Positions 1-5,162 of a DNA stretch of 7,247 bases are shown here, one piece after another. Within the stretch, counting starts at the first letter, position 1, and each line of letters starts with the position of its first letter. The position numbers and the translations under genes are program-made. The stretch comes from Ignavibacteria bacterium (GTDB taxonomy: Bacteria; Bacteroidota; Ignavibacteria; Ignavibacteriales; Melioribacteraceae), in NCBI GenBank assembly GCA_027347545.1, contig DAIEQT010000263.1, forward strand, positions 1-7,247. Reading direction: 5' to 3'. Below the pieces are notes generated by a model. The model was not told the DNA's origin. It searched no databases and saw only the letters and a program-made list of their open reading frames with translations.

Positions 1-1
1 A

Positions 2-742
2 ATCGGAAAAGAAGTTGCTAAGCGCGCTCAAGCTTTTGGAATGAATATATACGCGAAAGACGTTTCCCGCATTGAAGGTTTTGGTGTAAAAGATTTTTCT
101 GAGTTCGACCAAGTGTTGCCGATCGCGGATGTAATTTCTATTCACTTGCCGCAAACTCCCGAAACAAAAAACCTCTTCAACGAAAAGATGTTCGGTTTGA
201 TGAAGAAAGGCGCAATTCTAGTTAACACTTCCCGCGCCGGAGTAATTGATGAAGACGCAATGATTAAAGCAGTTCAAGAAAAAGGTATTAAAGTTGGTTT
301 GGATGTTTTCAAAGGTGAACCTGAAGATAAGAGCGGACCGGTTACTTCCAAGCTGCAAGAGCTCGATAACGTTTATGTTACACACCACATTGGCGCTTCC
401 ACAGAACAAGCACAGAATGCCGTTGCCGAAGAAGCTATCAATATCATTCTTCAGTATATAAAGAGCGGTGTTATTGCCCACTGGGTGAACAGAGCTAAAA
501 CTACACGGGCTCACTATCAATTTGTTGTTAAGCATTATGATAAACCCGGCGTTCTTGCTTTTGTTATGGATACTTTGAAGTTTGGAAATATTAACATCGA
601 AGAGGTTGAAAATGTAATTTTTGATGGGGGCATTGTTGCTTCTTGTACGATGAAGCTTGAATCGGCAGCAACTGCGGAAATGCTTGAAACCATTCGTAAC
701 AATCCGGATATTATTAGCTATTCTCACGTAGAACTAAATTAA
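2..742 (+). CDS. serA: D-3-phosphoglycerate dehydrogenase, 5'-truncated by window edge
   Basis: This gene encodes the NAD-dependent enzyme that oxidises 3-phosphoglycerate to 3-phosphohydroxypyruvate, the first step of serine synthesis in the cytoplasm. The frame is open from base 2, so the gene starts upstream of the window; the ATG at 41 is internal, not the start. The first visible residues (IGKEVAKRAQAFGM) are the end of the Rossmann glycine motif, followed by the acidic residue in YAKD that normally contacts the NAD ribose. The three catalytic positions of the 2-hydroxyacid dehydrogenase family are visible: Arg in NTSRAGVID, Glu in FKGEPED and His in THHIGAS. The last 75 or so residues (from HYQFVVKHYDKPGVLAFV) look like an ACT regulatory domain, suggesting a feedback-controlled enzyme of the roughly 400-residue class. 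A phosphoglycerate dehydrogenase is most likely; another 2-hydroxyacid dehydrogenase with an ACT tail is the alternative. Confidence 0.9.
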   Translation: MGKEVAKRAQAFGMNIYAKDVSRIEGFGVKDFSEFDQVLPIADVISIHLPQTPETKNLFNEKMFGLMKKGAILVNTSRAGVIDEDAMIKAVQEKGIKVGLDVFKGEPEDKSGPVTSKLQELDNVYVTHHIGASTEQAQNAVAEEAINIILQYIKSGVIAHWVNRAKTTRAHYQFVVKHYDKPGVLAFVMDTLKFGNINIEEVENVIFDGGIVASCTMKLESAATAEMLETIRNNPDIISYSHVELN

Positions 743-766
743 AAAAAGCGGCTTAGCCGCTTTTTT
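742..766. terminator. Bidirectional rho-independent terminator between convergent genes
   Basis: A perfect inverted repeat pairs an A-run plus GCGGC (742-752) with GCCGC plus a T-run (756-766), leaving a 3-nt TTA loop. The A-run on one side and T-run on the other give a U-tract on either strand. It begins on the last base of the phosphoglycerate dehydrogenase stop codon and overlaps the stop codon (765-767) of the minus-strand gene, so one hairpin can end both convergent transcripts. Confidence 0.9.
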
Positions 767-1928
767 ATTCCACATTCAAAGGTGATTCATAATCGTTAGG
801 TAATAAGTCACCTAATCTTTTCCAAGCCCAATAACCAAAAAATTGTTTTTGATATGTATTGTTTTCCAAACCAATACCTCTTTCATTAAAAATATACTTC
901 CCCGCCGGAAACTTTACCCATGAGTCTTGAAACTCGTAAGTTTCGTTGGTGCCGAAAATTCTTTCCTTGTACGATGAATAATTTGGTTCTTCACAATTCT
1001 CTGTGTAAACAACTTCTAAATACAAATCAGTTTCAAAAACAAATTCATTCTCGACGTTTTTTTTCATTATAGATTCTATCAAACGGGCTGCTTGCCAGGC
1101 TCTTTGACTTTCTACTTGGTCCTTAAAGTCTTCGTATTCTCCAAGCTCATTAGGTACATAGGTAGTTTCAAAAACTTTGAAGCCTTCACTATAGATTTTT
1201 CTTGAAGCACATGCCCGTAGAAAATGCCTAAAGGAGCCTCTGTATGCTTCTTTCCTATTTGCCGAGTATCTTAGTGATTCCAGACTGTCGCTCGCAACTA
1301 GATTTTCAAAAAAGGCATCGAAGGAAAAACTTCCATAGTCATTAAACCATTCCCACTTAAAATCGTTGAGATAAATGTTTAGTTTGTAGCCGAGTGATTT
1401 ATTCAATACGATAATTGGTTTTTCAGATTTTGCAAAAAGTTGTACTCCGTTATGTGTAAACTCAATGTCATCCGGATTTACAATATCGCACTTGAAAGTA
1501 CGTAAGCCTTCCCCTAAAAACTCTCTTTTGAATTTCTCCACAAACTTGTCCCGTTCGATGAAGCTTACCATCTGCACAATTTTATTTTTTAATGTACTTT
1601 CTTGTTTCTTGAGTATAAAATTAGCCCGTAAATTAACAACACCGGTTACATCTATCTTTTGTGTTACCTGTTCAAAACTATCGGCAATACAAATAATAGC
1701 ATATGTACCCGGAATAACATCCGTTAATTTGAATTCCCCATTGGAATTTGTTTTGGTGTGAAAAGTAGTGAAGGAAAGGAATACGGCAACATTTTCAATG
1801 GGCACTCCGGTTTCACCATCAATTACATTACCCGCTATTTCAATTGAGTTAGTTTGAGAGAAATTTTTAGCAAATGTGGAAAGAAATAATACTAGCGTAA
1901 GTAAAAAAAATTGTCTCAGTTGTTTCAT
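765..1928 (-). CDS. Secreted carboxypeptidase-regulatory-like domain protein
   Basis: This is a 387-residue protein of unknown specific function. Residues 1-25 form a signal peptide: a short basic start (MKQLRQ), a hydrophobic stretch FFLLTLVLFLSTFA, then a likely cleavage site near FSQ. Residues about 29-107 (IAGNVIDGETGVPIENVAVFL, then TNSNGEFKLTDVIPGTYAI) match the carboxypeptidase regulatory-like beta-sandwich found at the N-terminus of many Bacteroidota outer-membrane and secreted proteins. Residues about 110-387 form a second domain with FVEKFKREFLG, the NKSLGYKL strand and EAYRGSFRHFLRAC, a pattern I associate with a common uncharacterised FCB-group family of this architecture. No protease motif is visible. 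The ATG at 1928 is supported by a purine-rich AGGGGA six or so bases upstream and by the signal peptide beginning at once. It is preceded by a candidate promoter and ends in the shared terminator, so it is probably transcribed alone or with the gene to its right. Confidence 0.8.
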   Translation of the reverse strand: MKQLRQFFLLTLVLFLSTFAKNFSQTNSIEIAGNVIDGETGVPIENVAVFLSFTTFHTKTNSNGEFKLTDVIPGTYAIICIADSFEQVTQKIDVTGVVNLRANFILKKQESTLKNKIVQMVSFIERDKFVEKFKREFLGEGLRTFKCDIVNPDDIEFTHNGVQLFAKSEKPIIVLNKSLGYKLNIYLNDFKWEWFNDYGSFSFDAFFENLVASDSLESLRYSANRKEAYRGSFRHFLRACASRKIYSEGFKVFETTYVPNELGEYEDFKDQVESQRAWQAARLIESIMKKNVENEFVFETDLYLEVVYTENCEEPNYSSYKERIFGTNETYEFQDSWVKFPAGKYIFNERGIGLENNTYQKQFFGYWAWKRLGDLLPNDYESPLNVE

Positions 1929-1950
1929 TTAAGTCCCCTGAAGAAGGAAT

Positions 1951-1979
1951 AGTTTCTTTTTGTTTTGAATATAGAAACT
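1951..1979. repeat. 7-bp inverted repeat upstream of the secreted-protein gene
   Basis: AGTTTCT at 1951-1957 and AGAAACT at 1973-1979 are exact inverted copies separated by 15 AT-rich bases. The pair lies 23-51 bases upstream of the minus-strand start codon at 1928 and brackets the candidate -10 box at 1968-1973. It could be an operator or a weak hairpin in the leader. It is short and in AT-rich sequence, so chance is possible. Confidence 0.4.
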
Positions 1980-1996
1980 GAGACCTCTACATACAA
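1968..1996 (-). promoter_or_regulatory. Candidate promoter for the secreted-protein gene
   Basis: Read on the minus strand, TTGTAT (1991-1996) and TATATT (1968-1973) are separated by 17 bases. The -10 matches the sigma70 consensus at 5 of 6 positions; the -35 matches at only 3 of 6. Transcription would begin near 1961, giving a leader of roughly 30 bases. In the FCB group the primary sigma factor may prefer other sequences, so this is a tentative call. Confidence 0.3.
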
Positions 1997-2028
1997 CCCC
2001 AAAAAAGTGGTGTGGTTTTTATTGCACT

Positions 2029-2781
2029 CTACACAAACTTTATATCAAACATGTCTTCGATTATGCCCCGGTAGTAAACAAGTTTTATAAGCTCATTTAG
2101 TCCATCTTTTTCATTTTCCGTAATATCAAAGTAAACAGAACTGAAGTTCTCTTTGATAAAGTCTTTACTTCCTTGCGGAACTTCTAAGTTTTCCAAACTT
2201 ACAGAAAGTCTCTCTTCTATGATTTCGTCTAATGAATCAATTTGCTTTTCGAAATTGATTAGCGACTCCCGGTCTTTAGAAACAAGCACCAAGTTTACGT
2301 ATGGAAAGTCAAGCATTTCTGAGACTTCATCCGCTAAACTAATAGCCCTTTCGTATTTGCCGGAAGTATAATTATAGTCGCCGCTCACAATATAGTCCGT
2401 TCCGGATTCCATCTTATCCGAAGTATCTAAAACTAGTTCAACGTTTGAAGAGTATCTTTCTTCGAAAAGAATTTTAGCTAGGATAATTTCATTAACAGAA
2501 ACATCTCCGCGAACTAGAATCTTTTTAATCACTCTTTCACCCTCGGAGAAATAATAGTAAGCGTTCGACAACATTCCATCAAACGAAATTCCGAATTTAT
2601 TAGAAACAAGTAACTCCTTATGATTTATCAGTTCGAGCGAAGGAATAAGCGCGAGCGCTTGAGTATTCTTTTCCAGTTCTTTTACAACTAAGGAAGAGGG
2701 TCTGTGCAGAACTTCCATCTTTCCTGGTAGAGCACTTTTTAGAATTGAGGTGAAAATATTTTGCGGGGCGAAAAGCTTCAT
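2029..2781 (-). CDS. MqnA-like protein of unknown function (diverged)
   Basis: This 250-residue protein has no signal peptide or membrane segment, so it is probably cytoplasmic. Residues 28-48 (PSSLVVKELEKN, then ALALIPSLE), 63-78 (FGISFDGMLSNAYYYF) and 143-167 (YERAISLADEVSEMLDFPYV, then NLVLV) follow in order the pattern of the MqnA/MqnD family, which uses a periplasmic-binding-protein fold to make futalosine-pathway menaquinone intermediates. Two parts differ. The usual N-terminal strand resembling VxYLNxxPL is replaced by FAPQNIFTSILK, and the conserved D-x-S-S-R-T-S type motif after the hinge reads RGDVSVNEI (91-99). That makes catalysis as chorismate dehydratase doubtful; it may be a paralog with another ligand. 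The ATG at 2781 has an AGGA site (2787-2790) five bases upstream. It lies between a terminator on its upstream side and a 100-base gap before the next gene. The family call is from memory of motifs only. Confidence 0.5.
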   Translation of the reverse strand: MKLFAPQNIFTSILKSALPGKMEVLHRPSSLVVKELEKNTQALALIPSLELINHKELLVSNKFGISFDGMLSNAYYYFSEGERVIKKILVRGDVSVNEIILAKILFEERYSSNVELVLDTSDKMESGTDYIVSGDYNYTSGKYERAISLADEVSEMLDFPYVNLVLVSKDRESLINFEKQIDSLDEIIEERLSVSLENLEVPQGSKDFIKENFSSVYFDITENEKDGLNELIKLVYYRGIIEDMFDIKFV

Positions 2782-2801
2782 AATTATCCTAACATATATT
2801 T

Positions 2802-2835
2802 AAAAAACGAAAGCCGCTAACTGTGAGCGGCTTTT
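2802..2835 (-). terminator. Rho-independent terminator after rplS
   Basis: On the minus strand AAAGCCGCT (the complement of 2826-2834) pairs over 9 bp with AGCGGCTTT (the complement of 2810-2818), around a 7-nt loop. A run of six T follows at 2802-2807, interrupted from the stem by two bases. It begins 16 bases after the rplS stop and ends the ffh-rplS operon. It also separates that operon from the MqnA-like gene, which lies only about 20 bases further on. Confidence 0.85.
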
Positions 2836-2851
2836 CATTCAACCGAAAAAA

Positions 2852-3199
2852 TTACTTTTGGTTTTTATCTTTGATACGAGCAGCTTTACAGGAAAGTTCT
2901 CTAAGATAGAACAACTTAGCTCTTCTAACTTTACCTTCGCGGAGGACTTCGATTTTAGCAACTTTTGGCGAATTCAGCGGGAAAATTCTCTCAACACCAA
3001 CGCCGCTTGAAATTTTTCTAACAGTAAAAGTTTTGCTGAGGCCAGCGCCGCGTATGTTAATTACATCGCCTTCAAAAGGTTGAATTCTTTCTTTCTCGCC
3101 TTCTATAACTTTCACATGCACTCTAACGTGATCACCAGATTTGAACGCTGGGAAATCGGTACGTGCTTGATCTTCTGTTAACGTTTTTAACTTATCCAT
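2852..3199 (-). CDS. rplS: 50S ribosomal protein L19
   Basis: L19 is a large-subunit protein located near the interface with the 30S subunit. The 115-residue length is normal for the family. The hallmark stretches are all present: [20 protein letters not shown] (21-40), [52 protein letters not shown] and the closing AARIKD. The start codon at 3199 is ATG with a GGAG site nine bases upstream, inside the end of trmD. It is the last gene of the operon and is followed by a clear terminator. Confidence 0.97.
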   Translation of the reverse strand: MDKLKTLTEDQARTDFPAFKSGDHVRVHVKVIEGEKERIQPFEGDVINIRGAGLSKTFTVRKISSGVGVERIFPLNSPKVAKIEVLREGKVRRAKLFYLRELSCKAARIKDKNQK

Positions 3200-3205
3200 T
3201 TTGTA

Positions 3206-3889
3206 TTACTCCAGGTTATTTATTTTTTTCCACTTATCTGTTAAAACTTTGGATTGTTCTTCTTTCCAATCCTTAATCTTTTTATCATGTCCAGAAAGTA
3301 AAACTTCCGGGACAATCATTCCTTTGTATTCTGCCGGTCTTGTGTAGTATGGTGCTTCAATAATATCGCCATCCATCAAAGAATCATTAAGTGCGGATTC
3401 ACTATCATTAAGTACGCCGGGAATTAATCTAACAACCGAATCAATAATTACCCAAGCTGCAATTTCTCCGCCGGTTAAAACATAATTGCCAATCGAAATT
3501 TCATTAGTAGCAAATTTTTCTCGAACTCTATCATCTACACCTTTGTAGTGACCAGCTAAAATTAAAATATTCTTTGCGAGAGAAAAACGGTTTGCCATTT
3601 TCTGATTATATAATTCTCCACCGGGTGATGGAAAAAGAACAGAATCGTAACTTCTTTCGCTTAAAAGTTTTTCAATACATTCAAAGAACGGTTCGGGCTT
3701 TAGAAGCATTCCCGGTCCGCCGCCAAAGGGCTTATCATCAATTAGTTTATGCTTATCGTATGCGTAATCTCTAAGATTATGCACAACAATTTCAGCTAAG
3801 TTTCTTTCTTGTGCTCTTTTTAGAATGCTGGTATTCAGCGGACTAACAAGAGAATCCGGCACAGCAGATATAACATCAATTCTCATCAT
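3206..3889 (-). CDS. trmD: tRNA (guanine37-N1)-methyltransferase
   Basis: TrmD transfers a methyl group from S-adenosylmethionine to N1 of G37 in tRNAs that read codons starting with C or with G at the relevant place, preventing +1 frameshifting. Visible family signatures are FGGGPGMLLKPEP (55-67), PSPGGELYNQ (88-96), the knot segment LAGHYKGVDDRV (111-122), EISIGNYVLTGGE (130-142), RLIPGVL with the catalytic-site Arg154, the general-base region SLMDG with Asp173, and YYTRPAEYKG followed by VPEVLLSG. The 227-residue length is normal. Two ATG codons stand in tandem (3887-3889 and 3884-3886); the family usually starts M-[RK]-I-D, so the second may be the true start. The gene overlaps the end of rimM by 14 nt and has no good ribosome-binding site, so it is probably translated by coupling to rimM. 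Confidence 0.96.
   Translation of the reverse strand: MMRIDVISAVPDSLVSPLNTSILKRAQERNLAEIVVHNLRDYAYDKHKLIDDKPFGGGPGMLLKPEPFFECIEKLLSERSYDSVLFPSPGGELYNQKMANRFSLAKNILILAGHYKGVDDRVREKFATNEISIGNYVLTGGEIAAWVIIDSVVRLIPGVLNDSESALNDSLMDGDIIEAPYYTRPAEYKGMIVPEVLLSGHDKKIKDWKEEQSKVLTDKWKKINNLE
3209..3212 (-). promoter_or_regulatory. Ribosome-binding site of rplS inside the trmD end
   Basis: The GGAG on the minus strand is formed by the last codons of trmD (CTG GAG TAA), nine bases before the rplS ATG. Termination of trmD translation therefore happens directly on the L19 ribosome-binding site, which points to coupled or reinitiated translation of the two genes. Confidence 0.75.
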
Positions 3890-4394
3890 CGTATAACAAT
3901 TCGCATCCGTTTACCAAATCAAGTCTTTTCTTTTCAGCGTCAAATTCCTTTACAAAGTCTTTTATTGCCGGAATCAGAATTCTTTTTTTATCATTATCTA
4001 AAACAACAATAACATCATTTGCCGGAAGAACAAGAACATCTTCCACGGTTCCAATCTTTAATCCATCCCGAAACACTTCACTTTCAACTAGATCGTGGAT
4101 AAAGTAATTATCTACTTCCGGATGAACTAAATTTTCTCGGTCAACAAAGATTTTTTTTCCAATTAGAAGTTGAACATCCTTATCGGAATTAAAGCCTGCA
4201 AACTTTAGTATAATCTTTTTATCAACTTCTTTGGCAGATTCAACAACAAAGTTTTTGCGATTACCAAAGATTTCGACAAAAACATTCTTCAATTCAAAGA
4301 ATCTATCTTTGAAATCAGAAAAGGAATCAATTACAACAAAACCATTTGAGCCGTAAGCCGATTTAATCTCGGCAATCAAAAAAAGATCATTCAC
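3876..4394 (-). CDS. rimM: 16S rRNA processing factor RimM
   Basis: RimM binds the 30S subunit, contacting S19, and helps mature the 16S 3' domain. The 172 residues show the expected two domains. Residues 1-85 form the RimM barrel. From about residue 94 a PRC-barrel follows, with NYFIHDLVESEVF, IGTVEDVLVLPANDVIVV and ILIPAIKDFVKEFD, ending in VNGCELL where the family usually has PEGLL. The N-terminal HGL+GE signature is weak here and reads AYGSNGFVV (13-21). The start is GTG at 4392-4394; no in-frame ATG is near, and the frame position fits the family start, leaving a 9-nt gap after khpA. No clear ribosome-binding site precedes it, so translation may depend on coupling to khpA. The position between khpA and trmD supports the call. 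Confidence 0.9.
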   Translation of the reverse strand: MNDLFLIAEIKSAYGSNGFVVIDSFSDFKDRFFELKNVFVEIFGNRKNFVVESAKEVDKKIILKFAGFNSDKDVQLLIGKKIFVDRENLVHPEVDNYFIHDLVESEVFRDGLKIGTVEDVLVLPANDVIVVLDNDKKRILIPAIKDFVKEFDAEKKRLDLVNGCELLYDDEN

Positions 4395-4403
4395 TTAAAG
4401 GAA

Positions 4404-4637
4404 TTAATCCAAAATTTTGAGGACAGCTCTTTTACCTTCTTTAGCAGAAATAGCAGTAAGCAAGGTTCTCATTGCTTGAGCAGTTTTGCCTTGTTTACCA
4501 ATGACTTTTCCAACATCATCGGCACCAACTTTGAGTGTAAGCTCAATAGTCTTATCGTCCGGCGTTGTTTCGTCTAAAGAAACGTTGTCCGGATTATCAA
4601 CAAGGTGTTTCGCGATAAATTCAATAAATTCCTTCAT
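4404..4637 (-). CDS. khpA: KH-domain RNA-binding protein KhpA
   Basis: This is the small single-KH protein formerly called YlqC, encoded between rpsP and rimM in many bacteria. In Gram-positive species it partners with KhpB and affects cell-size and division-related transcripts, and it binds RNA broadly. The 77 residues hold the type II KH fold with the RNA-contacting loop GKQG at 47-50, inside DVGKVIGKQGKTAQAMRTLL (41-60), and the opening FIEFIAKHLVDNPD typical of the family. The ATG at 4637 has only a short AGG (4645-4647) seven bases upstream. The 87-nt leader that separates it from rpsP is predicted to fold and could control its translation. Its partner is not in the window. Confidence 0.93.
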   Translation of the reverse strand: MKEFIEFIAKHLVDNPDNVSLDETTPDDKTIELTLKVGADDVGKVIGKQGKTAQAMRTLLTAISAKEGKRAVLKILD

Positions 4638-4735
4638 GAGAGTACCTATAATTAGTGAAAGTAGGGTACCTTGCTTTTGTGCTTGCTGCCAGTAAGAGAT
4701 CTCAGCTTTCGGAAGCCGTACCCTTTAAGCTTCCG
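4638..4735 (-). promoter_or_regulatory. Structured rpsP-khpA intergenic leader with two alternative pairings
   Basis: In the transcript a perfect 7-bp stem (complements of 4729-4735 and 4710-4716) spans the rpsP stop codon and encloses a 12-nt loop. The loop contains AGGGUAC (complement of 4718-4724). This heptamer can pair perfectly with GUACCCU (complement of 4663-4669), or with one G-U pair to GUACUCU (complement of 4639-4645), which lies between the khpA Shine-Dalgarno AGG and its AUG. A further small hairpin GCUU-CCGA-AAGC (4704-4715 region) competes with the first stem. There is no U-tract, so this is not a terminator. The pairings are seen directly in the sequence; a regulatory role is inference. 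Confidence 0.5.
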
Positions 4736-5141
4736 TTGCACCTTGAGACTTTTCTTTAGCTAATGCTTTTTTAGATTTTTTCTTATCTGCTCTCTTTTTC
4801 AATTTAGCTGCGAGATTTGCTTCATTAAGCTTTTTCCATTCTTCAAGCTTTGCAGTAACTTCTTCTTCTTTCAAACCTTTTTTCAACAATTCTCTTCTTA
4901 AGATAATTCCTTGTCCGGATAAAAGATTCTTAACAGTAACAGTTGGTTGAGCGCCTACATTTAACCAATACATTGCTCTTGATTCTTTTATTTCAATTGT
5001 TGCCGGTTCTGTCTTGGGATTATAGAGTCCAATAGCTTCAATAAATTTTCCGTCCCTTGGTGAACGTGCGTCAGCAGCTACAACTTTATATATCGGCTGC
5101 TTTTTTTTACCCATTCTTTTCAGTCTTAACTTAACTGCCAA
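4725..5141 (-). CDS. rpsP: 30S ribosomal protein S16 with C-terminal extension
   Basis: S16 is a primary 30S assembly protein that stabilises the 5' domain of 16S rRNA. Residues 1-85 match the family closely: [43 protein letters not shown], and [17 protein letters not shown]. The usual protein ends near residue 80-90. This one continues to 138 with a Lys-, Glu- and Ala-rich helix-forming tail (86-138), as I recall for Bacteroidota S16 proteins. The start is TTG at 5139-5141; alignment to the invariant MAVK beginning and an AGGAG site ten bases upstream leave little doubt. The gene follows ffh by 21 nt in the same operon. Confidence 0.96.
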   Translation of the reverse strand: MAVKLRLKRMGKKKQPIYKVVAADARSPRDGKFIEAIGLYNPKTEPATIEIKESRAMYWLNVGAQPTVTVKNLLSGQGIILRRELLKKGLKEEEVTAKLEEWKKLNEANLAAKLKKRADKKKSKKALAKEKSQGATEA

Positions 5142-5151
5142 TTTAGTATTT

Positions 5152-5156
5152 CTCCT
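5152..5156 (-). promoter_or_regulatory. Strong ribosome-binding site of rpsP, deciding a TTG start
   Basis: AGGAG on the minus strand lies ten bases before the TTG codon at 5139-5141, within the 21-nt gap after ffh. No in-frame ATG lies between it and the conserved N-terminus of S16, so it fixes TTG as the start. Confidence 0.8.
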
Positions 5157-5162
5157 ATAAGG

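Noticed and set aside
218..727. 169-codon open frame on the minus strand inside the phosphoglycerate dehydrogenase gene
   Set aside because: It is antisense to a well-conserved coding region, has Asn/Phe/Cys-rich composition typical of a shadow frame, and shows no known motif or ribosome-binding site.
1465..1761. 98-codon plus-strand open frame opposite the secreted-protein gene
   Set aside because: It is the reverse of a signal-bearing protein gene with family motifs; no ribosome-binding site or recognisable domain.
1990..2028. Possible terminator after the MqnA-like gene (AACC...GGTT with a T-run in the loop)
   Set aside because: The stem is short with a 3-nt bulge and the T-run lies in the loop rather than after the stem on the coding strand.
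4663..4724. tRNA-like shape: 7-bp closing stem around 48 nt in the rpsP-khpA gap
   Set aside because: There is no T-loop GGTTCRA-type sequence, no convincing anticodon arm and no D-loop GG, so it is not a tRNA gene; kept only as a possible regulatory structure.
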